A stretch of DNA of 17,230 bases from Roseburia sp. CAG:303 (GTDB lineage Bacteria > Bacillota > Clostridia > Lachnospirales > Lachnospiraceae). Below, in pieces: positions 1 through 6,595 of this stretch; within the stretch, counting starts at the first letter, position 1; every line of letters begins with the position of its first letter. Under the pieces are notes generated by a model. That model saw only the letters and a program-made list of their open reading frames with translations. It was not told the origin of the DNA and ran no database searches. The stretch spans positions 1 to 17,230 of the forward strand of contig FR900108.1 of NCBI GenBank assembly GCA_000437755.1, in the 5' to 3' direction. Position numbers and translations under genes: made by a program.

Positions 1-60
1 TACTACCTAAAGTGGCGTTACATCACAGGGTGGTTGACAACACCCTGTGCAGCAGAGTTT
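1..60 (-). ncRNA. Right-end hairpin / likely 3' part of the TnpB guide (omega) RNA
   Basis: Just past the tnpB stop there is a perfect 9-bp stem, CACAGGGTG at 24-32 against CACCCTGTG at 41-49, with an 8-base loop. In IS200/IS605 elements a subterminal hairpin at the right end is recognised by TnpA. TnpB's guide RNA covers the tnpB 3' end and runs into the flanking DNA, which supplies the guide. Here the guide would lie left of about position 20 or outside the window. The hairpin is seen directly; the RNA role is inferred from the family. The exact right tip cannot be fixed. Confidence 0.5.
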
Positions 61-1198
61 ACTCGGCTGCAACTGTGCCAGGTACTTGACTATCTTCAAG
101 ATAGTTTATTCCCATACGGTACAGATTCATAGCTCCAATGCGGTCATCATTAGACTTATAACCACAGTTTTTACAGCTAAACAGATGTATCTTCTTATTG
201 CGGTTAGCCTTTTCAATATGTCCACAAACAGGGCAGCACTGGCTTGTATAAGCAGGATTCACCTTAATTACCGTGGACTGATTCTGTTTTGCTTTGTACA
301 TAAGTTTCTGTTCGAGGTCATAAAATGACCATGATACAGATACGTAACGGTCTTTCGTTTTGACACGTTCCGTAGCATTTCTGACGCCTGACAAATCTTC
401 AAGCACGAACAATGTATGCTTTGGATTATTCTTCACGAGTGCCTTTGATACCTGGTGGTTTACATCCTGCATCCAACGGTTTTCTCGTGAACCAATCGCT
501 TTCATTCTTCGTCTTGCAGATGGAGTATGTCGTATTTGGAGTTCTTTGCGGAGTTTTGAGTAGCGGGCACGTTTCTGCTTGATAACTTTTCCACTGACAA
601 AATCAGACTTATGCCTGCTATCGTAGGTAGCAACAACAAAGTTGATACCTCTGTCGATACCTACCACATTACAGATATCAGAGATATTGCTTTCTTCGAT
701 ATTATAAGTCACAGGGATATGCAAAAAATACTTTCCATGTTTATTCACAAGCTTTGCAGTACCAAACTTATAGATTGTATGGTCAAAATATTTCGACATA
801 CCTTTAGCAAAATATGCGAGCTTAATACGACCGCCTAAAGTGTTTACTGAAAAACAGTTCTGTGTAAGAGAATAATCCCTATTCCAAACAAGGTCATACT
901 GAGGCTTCTTAAAAGATGGCTTAATCCACCTGGATTCATTCTCAAGAATAGTCTTATATCTGGCTATAACCGTCTTAATTACAGACTGCGCCATCTGCGA
1001 TTTAAGTCCAAATCTTTCACGAAGCACAGAATACAAAACCTTGTTCAGAGAAAACTGTTTTAAATCATGTGTACGGAATACGTAATCTGAAACATAATTA
1101 CAGGCATTGCTATAAACAGACAGGGTTTCATTTAGCAAAACCTTGTCATCCGTTGCAGCAGATAGTTGTATTTTAGCTGTAATGGTCATCTGTTCCAT
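59..1198 (-). CDS. tnpB: TnpB, RNA-guided RuvC-like endonuclease of an IS200/IS605-type element
   Basis: 379 residues, normal for TnpB, and apparently complete. The split RuvC site is present: D182 in GIDRGIN, E267 in FVLEDLSG and D352 in SNDDRIGAMNLY. Between the last two lies the zinc ribbon CCPVCG (C322, C325) and SCKNCG (C342, C345). Known TnpB proteins use an RNA from the element's right end to cut target DNA, which helps the element persist after excision. The start has AAGGAG about 8 bases upstream. tnpB is divergent from tnpA and shares with it an 83-bp region. Unlike tnpA, nothing in it looks broken, so it may still be an active nuclease. Confidence 0.93.
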   Translation of the reverse strand: MEQMTITAKIQLSAATDDKVLLNETLSVYSNACNYVSDYVFRTHDLKQFSLNKVLYSVLRERFGLKSQMAQSVIKTVIARYKTILENESRWIKPSFKKPQYDLVWNRDYSLTQNCFSVNTLGGRIKLAYFAKGMSKYFDHTIYKFGTAKLVNKHGKYFLHIPVTYNIEESNISDICNVVGIDRGINFVVATYDSRHKSDFVSGKVIKQKRARYSKLRKELQIRHTPSARRRMKAIGSRENRWMQDVNHQVSKALVKNNPKHTLFVLEDLSGVRNATERVKTKDRYVSVSWSFYDLEQKLMYKAKQNQSTVIKVNPAYTSQCCPVCGHIEKANRNKKIHLFSCKNCGYKSNDDRIGAMNLYRMGINYLEDSQVPGTVAAE

Positions 1199-1213
1199 AA
1201 ATGTACTCCTTTC

Positions 1214-1257
1214 ATTGATATTTCACTAAATATAGCATACAATATCAATCAGTGAAA
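1214..1257. promoter_or_regulatory. Inverted repeat in the tnpA/tnpB divergent promoter region
   Basis: ATTGATATT (1214-1222) and AATATCAAT (1241-1249) are perfect 9-bp arms around an 18-base A/T-rich centre. TTTCACT (1221-1227) is mirrored by AGTGAAA (1251-1257). The symmetry sits between the two divergent starts, so it could serve both genes. A promoter or operator role is inference. Confidence 0.35.
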
Positions 1258-1281
1258 GTCAATGGACAGAGGTAATAATAT

Positions 1282-1667
1282 ATGGATGATAAATATAATC
1301 GTCACAACAGGCGAAAATACAGTCTTAAGGTACATATAGTATTGGTTACAAAATATCGAAAAAGTTACTTAAAGGAACTATCGCTGATGATGTAAAACAA
1401 AAGATTTTCGATATCTGCAATTCTAATAATTGGAAAATTCCTGCAATAGAAACTGACAAAGACCACATACATTTCTTAATAAGCTGTAATGCAACAGACA
1501 GAGTATGCGATATTGTAAAAACTGTAAAGCAACAGACTACATATTATCTATGGCAAAAGCATTCAACATTTCTGTCTAAACAATATTGGAAGAAGAAAAT
1601 TTTTTGGTCTGATGGATATTTTGCTTGTAGTATAGGGGAAGTGTCTTCAGCCACTATACAAAAGTAA
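1282..1667 (+). pseudogene. tnpA: TnpA, IS200-type Y1 transposase, frameshifted and missing its catalytic tyrosine
   Basis: From ATG 1282 (AGAGG upstream) the frame reads MDDKYNRHNRRKYSLKVHIV and stops early. One missing A in the run at 1371-1373 explains this. In the -1 frame the protein resumes at KGTIADDVKQ and shows the HUH motif as DKDHIHFL, then YWKKKIFWSDGYFACSIGEV, both characteristic of Y1 transposases. The reading ends ATIQK at the stop 1665-1667. In this family the next residues are typically YI..Q, which carry the catalytic tyrosine, so the reading stops just before it. The rest of the left end is absent, and the sequence passes straight into the TOPRIM-like gene. It should be inactive even if the frameshift were bypassed. 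Confidence 0.85.
1630..1667. other. Junction of tnpA with the TOPRIM-like gene, with hairpin and TTAC
   Basis: GTATAGGGG (1630-1638) pairs with CCACTATAC (1651-1659), 8 of 9 bp. A few bases on, GTAA at 1664-1667 reads TTAC on the minus strand, the strand that would be the element's top strand given tnpB's direction. TTAC is the known target of IS608-type elements, with the left end starting right after it. Whether this is a real left tip or a chance match at a deletion point is unresolved. Confidence 0.35.
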
Positions 1668-1872
1668 TTTCACTCTCGCCCGCATCTGTATCAAAAACCA
1701 AAATTACAGTAGTATTTTTCTTTAAAGTACGAAGCCGAAGTGGTGTTATTTTTTCAAGCACCGGATTTAAAACCTGTACCTTACCGGCTTCAATGCATTG
1801 CATATCTGACTTTAAAACATTGACAAGCTTTTCTTCATCTTCTCCCTCTACATAATACTGAAAATATTCCAT
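1654..1872 (-). pseudogene. Cut-off TOPRIM-like protein, second gene of an ATPase/TOPRIM pair
   Basis: ATG 1872 is chosen over the GTG at 1878 because AGGAGG (1878-1883) lies 5 bases upstream and overlaps the ATPase stop codon, so the two genes are translationally coupled. The 72 residues begin MEYFQYYVEGEDEEK and contain VILVFDTDAGE. An early glutamate (E9) followed by DxD (D61, D63) after a strand is the metal-binding layout of TOPRIM nucleases. The reading then leaves its family at about 1668, runs into the tnpA end and stops after SEITFV. The C-terminal part is not in the window; it might lie left of position 1. TOPRIM assignment is from motif spacing only. A small TOPRIM protein behind an AAA ATPase recalls PARIS (AriA/AriB) and OLD-type systems, but membership is not shown. 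Confidence 0.55.
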
Positions 1873-1881
1873 AAGCACCTC

Positions 1882-2991
1882 CTACAGTTCTGCCAGAGAA
1901 TAAACTGTATCAACACTTGGCAGTGCCGCAAAGAGGTCATTTTCCACTGCGTTACGGAGAGATTCTGTGTTTTTTTTCAAATATTCCGATGCATATACAC
2001 AATTAATCATGGTATCTTCATCCGTACCTCTTCTTAAAAATGCAAAAGTATGTTTGGGAAGATTCATATCTAAAATATCAGTATTATGAGTTGTAAAAAA
2101 CATCTGACTATCATCTTTCATACACTCAATCAGTACCGACAAAAATGCTTTTTCTGTTTCTGAATGAATATGTGAAAATTTTTCATCACAATATACAAAA
2201 CTAAAGTTTCCGCTTTTCATTGATGCTATAATATTAGCAACCCCTATCCCTTCTTTTGTTCCACTGGAAAGAATATTATTTTTATCCACCAGTTCGCCAT
2301 CATGCAATAATACAGAAAAATTTTCATAATTAATAATATACGAATCATTTGATTCCTGCACTTTAATGACACTTTTAATTCTCGGATCCAGTGCCTTTAA
2401 TGTACATTCCAGTATCTCCCGGTACTTTTCTGATTGCGATAACTGATATTGTTTTTTTTGTTCTAGTGACAATGTAAACTCAAACATCCAATTATCACTG
2501 TCTATTTCTTCCAACTCCCGTATATACTCTGTTTTTGTTTTTAAATTCACTGTCCTGAACCTTGAAGCACAAATTTCATAATTATCTGTATTTCTGATTT
2601 TTTCCTTTTGTACACTGACATGTATATTTTCAGTTTTAATATTATCTGCCGCATCAATCAATGCATCTACACGGTATAAATACCCATTGCTTCCTACAAA
2701 ATCAATACTAAATGATGCCGGCTTTGCAGTATCTGAGATTTTTTCTGTAATACGACCAAACTCTTTTTTTTCTATAAATCTGAAGATATCCATGATTGCC
2801 TTTCCAAGTGATGTTTTTCCTGAAGCATTTGCTCCCATAAGCACAATTACTTTCTTATATCTGAAATTGGGATAATCCTTTAAATATTCCTGTGCAATCG
2901 TTGAACCGACTATCTTCTTTGGATATGACATATTCATCTCAAACTTTCTGAACGCATATAAATTATCCAGTTTTATGTTCATTAATATCAT
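1882..2991 (-). CDS. AAA/ABC-type ATPase (AAA_15/AAA_21-like), defence-pair ATPase candidate
   Basis: 369 residues, complete. Walker A is GANASGKTS (53-61), the ABC-like signature is LSSGTKEG (241-248), Walker B is FVYCDE (D269, E270) and the switch histidine is in FFTTHNTD (H302). This is the head of an SMC/OLD-like ATPase with a short middle region, typical of AAA_15/AAA_21 proteins in phage-defence and abortive-infection modules. Start ATG 2991 has GGGAGG 6 bases upstream. The TOPRIM-like gene follows immediately, its ribosome site overlapping this stop. Such ATPases usually assemble into a sensor that controls the partner nuclease; with the partner cut off, this copy has probably lost its output. 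Function is inferred from family and arrangement. Confidence 0.8.
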   Translation of the reverse strand: MILMNIKLDNLYAFRKFEMNMSYPKKIVGSTIAQEYLKDYPNFRYKKVIVLMGANASGKTSLGKAIMDIFRFIEKKEFGRITEKISDTAKPASFSIDFVGSNGYLYRVDALIDAADNIKTENIHVSVQKEKIRNTDNYEICASRFRTVNLKTKTEYIRELEEIDSDNWMFEFTLSLEQKKQYQLSQSEKYREILECTLKALDPRIKSVIKVQESNDSYIINYENFSVLLHDGELVDKNNILSSGTKEGIGVANIIASMKSGNFSFVYCDEKFSHIHSETEKAFLSVLIECMKDDSQMFFTTHNTDILDMNLPKHTFAFLRRGTDEDTMINCVYASEYLKKNTESLRNAVENDLFAALPSVDTVYSLAEL

Positions 2992-3010
2992 CTGATGCCT
3001 CCCGAATTAA

Positions 3011-3069
3011 TTATTAGTTCCATTTTCAAGAACTAATAACAGTTTAAACTTTGACTTACTAATTGTCAA
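3011..3069 (-). promoter_or_regulatory. Promoter and inverted repeat upstream of the AAA ATPase
   Basis: On the minus strand TTGACA (3069-3064) and TAAACT (3046-3041) are separated by 17 bases, placing transcription start near 3034. A perfect 10-bp inverted repeat covers that point: TTATTAGTTC (3011-3020) and GAACTAATAA (3030-3039), loop 9. Its position suggests a repressor operator or a 5'-end hairpin. No regulator gene is seen next to it. Confidence 0.5.
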
Positions 3070-3136
3070 CACTCAATTCAAAAAAACAATTTGTAATATT
3101 ATACTGTTCAAAAGGAATCAAATCATGTATCAATTT

Positions 3137-3531
3137 TCACTTTTCATGCCCCACAATATCCTTATATCCCAGAATTACAAATCCCTGACATTCATATCCC
3201 TGTGGTACTTCCCATTCTTTCATGATTTTTCTTCCCTCTTCCGAAGAAAAAGTTTCATAACCTCTGGACACAATACATGATGCAATTCCAAGCTCCGTTG
3301 CCTGCAAAACCATATTTTCCATTATACAAAATGCATCGGCTGTTCTTTTGACACATAACTTCCTGCAAGACGTGTCCGGTCAAAATGAGCCATATTCATT
3401 TTTCCAATATGTGCCGCCAGTTCTTTGTTATGAACCGCAACCATCATGCTTCTCTGTCCACCGCCCGCATTTGGTGCGAAATTACCAGCTTCCAGAATTT
3501 TTAATTCCTCCCCTGTTATTTTATTTTTTGT
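3137..3531 (-). pseudogene. Nitroreductase-family remnant, two out-of-frame pieces
   Basis: The N-terminal piece continues in frame from the SPASM protein as ITGEELKILEAGNFAPNAGG and ends SYVSKEQP near 3335. The C-terminal piece, MENMVLQATELGIASCIVSR to ILGYKDIVGHEK, lies in another frame and can be traced upstream to ADAFCIMENMVL. Both match the FMN-binding nitroreductase fold. The usual N-terminal RRSVR region and the stretch between SKEQP and ADAFC are missing. So there are at least two deletions, one at the SPASM fusion and one internal that breaks the frame near 3325-3335. It cannot make a working enzyme. Family is confident; original substrate is unknown. Confidence 0.8.
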
Positions 3532-3918
3532 TTTCCAGCACTGAGGGTCTGCACCATAAAAACTGCCGCATGTTCCATCTGCTACCGCCGGACATCCCCT
3601 GCACCATGCCTTTAATTCGCATTTTCTGCATTTTGTAAATTTATCGTATTCTCTGTATTTTTCCATCTGACAAACCCACACATCTGCCAGTCTGTCCTCA
3701 AATATATTTGCCACTCTGCTATCCATGACTCTCCTGCACGCCATTATATCTCCATTTGAAGCGATGGTAATATGGCAGTTTCCGCAGTTACAGCCACCAT
3801 AAATCATGCCGTCTTTTGTATTGTCCAGAAGCTTAAACTGCCCCGTTTCATATTCATACAAGATCCATAAGTGGTCTTTTTTATTAAAATAAGTTTCACA
3901 TCCTGCACACTTCATCAT
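3532..3918 (-). pseudogene. C-terminal half of a radical SAM/SPASM peptide maturase (ACGX-type)
   Basis: The open frame runs from 3978, but recognisable protein starts at about 3918 with CETYFNKKDHLWILYEYE. It carries the SPASM cysteines: GGCNCGNC, then G-x4-C in NGDIMACRR, then CRKCELKAWCRGC, and the final C in DPQCWK. These bind auxiliary iron-sulphur clusters in enzymes that modify ribosomal peptides. The radical SAM core with CxxxCxxC is absent, so the enzyme is dead. Its 5' end abuts the ACGX-type precursor with an ATGA overlap. The C-terminus runs on into nitroreductase sequence after WK, which lacks that family's true N-terminus, so the fusion looks like a deletion scar, not a designed two-domain protein. 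Confidence 0.8.
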
Positions 3919-4031
3919 CCAGATGAAACTGCCGGCTTTTCCTCTGGTTTCTCTCCTGCCCCACATGCACTTCCACATGCGGAACCCGCCTGTTTGTCCT
4001 CATTCCACTCTGCAATGTTTGATAATGCCAT
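3915..4031 (-). CDS. ACGX-repeat RiPP precursor peptide, 38 residues
   Basis: A small gene in a different frame from the longer overlapping ORF. It starts ATG 4031 with a strong AGGAGG 8 bases upstream and reads MALSNIAEWNEDKQAGSACG, then SACGAGEKPEEKPAVSSG, stop. The leader is hydrophilic, the core has two ACG repeats (ACGS, ACGA), and the rest is a charged E/K/P tail. This matches the ACGX-repeat peptides known next to radical SAM/SPASM maturases of the ACGX system, and the next gene is the C-terminal half of such a maturase. Full family members often have more ACG repeats; the short core and the AVSSG tail may reflect the deletion that removed the maturase N-terminus. Whether it is expressed without its enzyme is open. 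Confidence 0.72.
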   Translation of the reverse strand: MALSNIAEWNEDKQAGSACGSACGAGEKPEEKPAVSSG

Positions 4032-4145
4032 AATTATTACCTCCTAAAAATAAATTAATATAAATGTCAAAAGTAAAAAAGCTGCTTCTGCTTTTAGAAA
4101 AAGACTTTCTTTACTTCATGGCTTAATCATAACAGGAGTAGAAAA

Positions 4146-4258
4146 ATGATACAAGTACGCACTTTTTTGTGCTGTAGTTACCTAAAGGTTACTATTTTTA
4201 ATTCTCGCTAACAGAAAAGCCAACAAGTCACTTTTTTGTAACTTATTGACTTTTTTGT
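4146..4258 (-). promoter_or_regulatory. Putative promoter with three ACAAAAAAGT repeats upstream of the RiPP precursor
   Basis: On the minus strand the 10-mer ACAAAAAAGT occurs at 4258-4249, 4239-4230 and 4170-4161. The first two are exactly 19 bp apart, about two helix turns, and the third is 69 bp further on. Downstream of the third is an extended -10, TGTATCAT (hexamer 4151-4146), with no good -35. Direct repeats on one helix face upstream of a weak promoter suit an activator. The regulator is not in the window. Confidence 0.4.
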
Positions 4259-4318
4259 ATATTACCGGAATGTCCGGTTGCAACCACTGTTTCCCTGATT
4301 GGAAGTAAATGGAAATGA

Positions 4319-4453
4319 TTAATTATCCAAAATCTTCTGGTATACCCGTGGCGTTTTAACGAGTTAAAAAGAGATTTGGGAAAATCTCTCAAACCTATCC
4401 TTGATTCTATGGTTGCATGGGGAACTGCCTATAAGGAAAATGCTTCCTGCTAA
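4319..4453 (+). pseudogene. C-terminal remnant of an HxlR-family winged-helix regulator
   Basis: An open frame after TGA 4316 ends at TAA 4451. Its last part, LGKSLKPILDSMVAWGTAYK, is the typical HxlR C-terminal helix (usually LTELGKSL.PILD.M..WG). Upstream LIIQNLLVYPWRFNELKRD only loosely follows the family and lacks the PPRVEY-like strand, so small indels are likely. No start codon, DNA-binding helix or promoter precedes it. Its stop overlaps that of the nitrilase remnant on the other strand (4450-4452), pointing to another junction. HxlR proteins often control a nearby nitroreductase, and a nitroreductase remnant lies about 1 kb away, but that link is speculation. Confidence 0.55.
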
Positions 4454-4665
4454 TGATACAGTTCCGGTCTTCTCAAATCCGTATAAGACCGTTTTTTCCG
4501 AATAGATATTACATTTTCCGGCTCTATGTCCACATATAATATCTGCTCGGAATCATCGGCTTTTTTTAATACTTCTCCATTGGCATCTACCACAATGGAC
4601 TCCCCGGAAAACTCCATCTCTCCTTCTGTTATATTTCCCACTCCCCAAATTTTACATTTTCCGCT
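4450..4665 (-). pseudogene. C-terminal remnant of a carbon-nitrogen hydrolase (nitrilase family)
   Basis: Read in the frame ending at TAG 4450: GNITEGEMEFSGESIVVDAN, then GEVLKKADDSEQILYVDIEP and RPELYH. This is the usual end of nitrilase/omega-amidase proteins: a strand ending in S-G-E-S, the D-x-x-G-x-V-L hairpin, the VDI strand and the RRPELY tail. The catalytic Glu-Lys-Cys part is missing. The frame is open back to 4701, but that stretch lies in the C-terminal coding region of the acetyltransferase in another frame, so homology begins near 4665. It is the fourth member of the NrtR operon, reduced to its end. Nitrilase-family enzymes release ammonia from amides, but this piece cannot act. 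Confidence 0.7.
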
Positions 4666-5183
4666 TTTCCCATATGCTCCCCTATCATTTTTTCCATCCA
4701 TATCATATCATACCAGCGGTCGAATTTATAACCGGATTTGTGGAATGTTCCCACCAGTTCAAATCCCATTTTTTTATGGAAAAAATAGCTGTCATTGGTC
4801 AGATGTTCGTCCTCTTCATCTGTATAGGCTATGCAGGCATTCATATTTAATATTCCCATTGATTTTAATGACTTTTCCAGCTGTTCATATAACATTCTTC
4901 CAGTTCCATGTCCTCTGATATCCTGCCGTACATATACGGTAGTTTCTACCGACCAGGCATAAGCTTCCCTCTCCTTAAAGGTATTCGCATACGCATATCC
5001 CATGATTTTCCCATCCTCCACCATTTTTATATAAGGATATTTTGCCGATATCTGACGGATTCTCTCCCGAAATTCCTCTACCGCAGGAACTTCATATTCA
5101 AATGATATCGCTGTATCTTTTACATATGGTGCATAAATTGCAAGCAGTTCTTCTGCATCTTCGGTTTTAACTTTTTCTATCAT
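4629..5183 (-). CDS. GNAT N-acetyltransferase (phosphinothricin-acetyltransferase-like), C-terminus altered
   Basis: ATG 5183 is preferred over the upstream TTG 5204 because GAGGAAG lies just before it; this gives 184 residues. The family pattern is clear: MIEKVKTEDAEELLAIYAPY at the start, ETTVYVRQDIRGHGTGRMLYE (acetyl-CoA loop RGHGTG), and FFHKKMGFELVGTFHKSGYK followed by YDMIWMEKMIG. These are features of the PAT/MnaT-type enzymes that acetylate small amines with acetyl-CoA. After MIGEH the usual proline-rich end is replaced by a short tail read out of frame through nitrilase DNA, so the 3' end was joined by deletion. The core fold is complete and activity may survive. It follows the nicotinamidase-like gene by 21 bases. 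Confidence 0.82.
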   Translation of the reverse strand: MIEKVKTEDAEELLAIYAPYVKDTAISFEYEVPAVEEFRERIRQISAKYPYIKMVEDGKIMGYAYANTFKEREAYAWSVETTVYVRQDIRGHGTGRMLYEQLEKSLKSMGILNMNACIAYTDEEDEHLTNDSYFFHKKMGFELVGTFHKSGYKFDRWYDMIWMEKMIGEHMGKAENVKFGEWEI

Positions 5184-5204
5184 TCTGCTTCCTCTATTTT
5201 CCAA

Positions 5205-5717
5205 TTAATCCACTACACTAATCTGACACGCCTTCATTGCATTCAAAGCCGTTCTGTGTGACTCCGGTGTCACTCCTGCACAGCATTTTGCATCCACCGA
5301 AATCTCAACTTCCGGATTTACAGCTTTGATAGTCATTGCATTACTGATAACGCAGATATCCGTACATACACCTGTCAGTTCAACTTCTGTATAACCCTTT
5401 TCCTTAATCCATTCCGCCAGCTCAACAGAACCAAAAGTATTCTTTTCAAACCCTTTCAATGCCGGCATATCTTTCAGTTCAGGAATTAATTCCCATCCTT
5501 CTGTATTCTTAATACAGTGCTTAACAGGCAGTTTCTTTCCTTCCTGCGTATCGGCATAGTTATCATAATGCGTATCCTGTGTATATACAATATCCGCATC
5601 CGTGTTCCGCACCTTCTCCACTACATTTGGCACAACCGCCCTGCATTCCTCATTTCCCAAAACTCCCGTAATAAAATCTTTCTGCATATCAATGATTATC
5701 AATAACTTTCTGCTCAT
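5205..5717 (-). CDS. pncA: Cysteine hydrolase, nicotinamidase/isochorismatase family
   Basis: 170 residues, complete, with AAGGAGG upstream of ATG 5717. The catalytic triad fits nicotinamidase: D10 in IDMQKDF, K92 in FEKNTFGS and C122 in GVCTDICV. Metal ligands are D48 and H50 (TQDTHYDNY) and H67. Nicotinamidase converts nicotinamide to nicotinate plus ammonia, the first step of NAD salvage. It follows NrtR by 22 bases and shares its promoter, which supports the pncA name over a generic isochorismatase-like role. The substrate is inferred from motifs and operon context. No nicotinate phosphoribosyltransferase is present in the window. Confidence 0.82.
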   Translation of the reverse strand: MSRKLLIIIDMQKDFITGVLGNEECRAVVPNVVEKVRNTDADIVYTQDTHYDNYADTQEGKKLPVKHCIKNTEGWELIPELKDMPALKGFEKNTFGSVELAEWIKEKGYTEVELTGVCTDICVISNAMTIKAVNPEVEISVDAKCCAGVTPESHRTALNAMKACQISVVD

Positions 5718-5739
5718 AAAAATCCTCCTTGCTGAAACA

Positions 5740-6567
5740 TTATTCCTCAGTTTTATAGCGGTATCCCATTGCCATCTTCCCGCCTCTGGTCATCGACACT
5801 ATCTTATGGTCAATCGCTTCTACTTTGCTTTCCACACTTGCCTTAAAATTTGTCTTATACAATTCTTTTCCCAGAATTACTTCATACACTTTTTTTAAAT
5901 CCGGAAGTGTAAATTCCAAAGGCAAAAGATTGAATGCAATGTCGCTGTATGTTACTTTGTTTCTCAGCCTTAACAGCCCTTCTAATATAATTTCACAATG
6001 GTCGAACGCCAGTTTTTCTCTGGAAACCGGCTGCATTTTATAGCCAGCAGTACGGACTACTCCATTTTGAAAGGTTTCTTTTGACAGCCGGTATTGAATA
6101 ACTATGTTTTCATCCTGATTTGACAGTTCCAGAAAATCTTTGGTCAGGCTGATATCAAACCACAGGGCCTTCCTGGCATCATCCCCTGCCACAGTCGGCT
6201 GTTCCTGCATTAATGTAATATAAGCAATATCTATTACTCTCATTCTCGGGTCTCTGTCCGGTCTGCTCATCGTATATACCTGTTCCAGATATGTGCTGCT
6301 TTCAATCCCGGTTTCTTCCCGCAGTTCCCGGCAGGCAGCCTGGTACGCAGACTCGTCGATTCCAACAAATCCACCCGCCAAAGCCCAGCAGTTTATATAC
6401 GGATGGTCCTTTCTCTGAATCAGCAGCACCTTCAGGTTATCCAGATATTTACTCATGCAAAGAACCAGCATATCCACCGTTACACTAGGCCTTTCATAAT
6501 CAGAAGGCCTGTATTGCTCCAGAAATTCCTTTTCCGTCAGACCTGCATCATTCCTTACTTCATCCAA
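5740..6567 (-). CDS. nrtR: NrtR, Nudix-domain repressor of NAD metabolism
   Basis: 275 residues. The N-terminal part (about 28-170) is a Nudix domain with an intact box from GFVGIDE through RELREETGI, so ADP-ribose-type hydrolysis is possible, although many NrtR proteins only bind the ligand. The C-terminal part (about 195-275), from LEGLLRLRNKVTYSDIAFNL through PDLKKVYEVIL to MAMGYRY, is the winged helix typical of NrtR. The start is TTG 6567: it is the only start codon in this frame near the GGAGGTGG at 6574-6581, and the nearby ATG 6563 is out of frame. NrtR represses NAD-salvage genes and is released by ADP-ribose. Two palindromes in its own promoter, and pncA downstream, imply autoregulation. 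Confidence 0.88.
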   Translation of the reverse strand: MDEVRNDAGLTEKEFLEQYRPSDYERPSVTVDMLVLCMSKYLDNLKVLLIQRKDHPYINCWALAGGFVGIDESAYQAACRELREETGIESSTYLEQVYTMSRPDRDPRMRVIDIAYITLMQEQPTVAGDDARKALWFDISLTKDFLELSNQDENIVIQYRLSKETFQNGVVRTAGYKMQPVSREKLAFDHCEIILEGLLRLRNKVTYSDIAFNLLPLEFTLPDLKKVYEVILGKELYKTNFKASVESKVEAIDHKIVSMTRGGKMAMGYRYKTEE

Positions 6568-6595
6568 ACAATTCCACCTCCATTCTATTTAAAAA

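Noticed and set aside
47..328. 93-residue plus-strand ORF
   Set aside because: It is antisense to the zinc-ribbon end of tnpB, where coding is certain.
1282..1667. Programmed -1 frameshift in tnpA
   Set aside because: There is no canonical slippery heptamer (the site is C TTA AAG), and even the shifted product lacks the catalytic tyrosine.
4371..4388. Terminator hairpin GAGATTT/AAATCTC
   Set aside because: It lies inside the HxlR-like coding remnant and has no T-run on either side.
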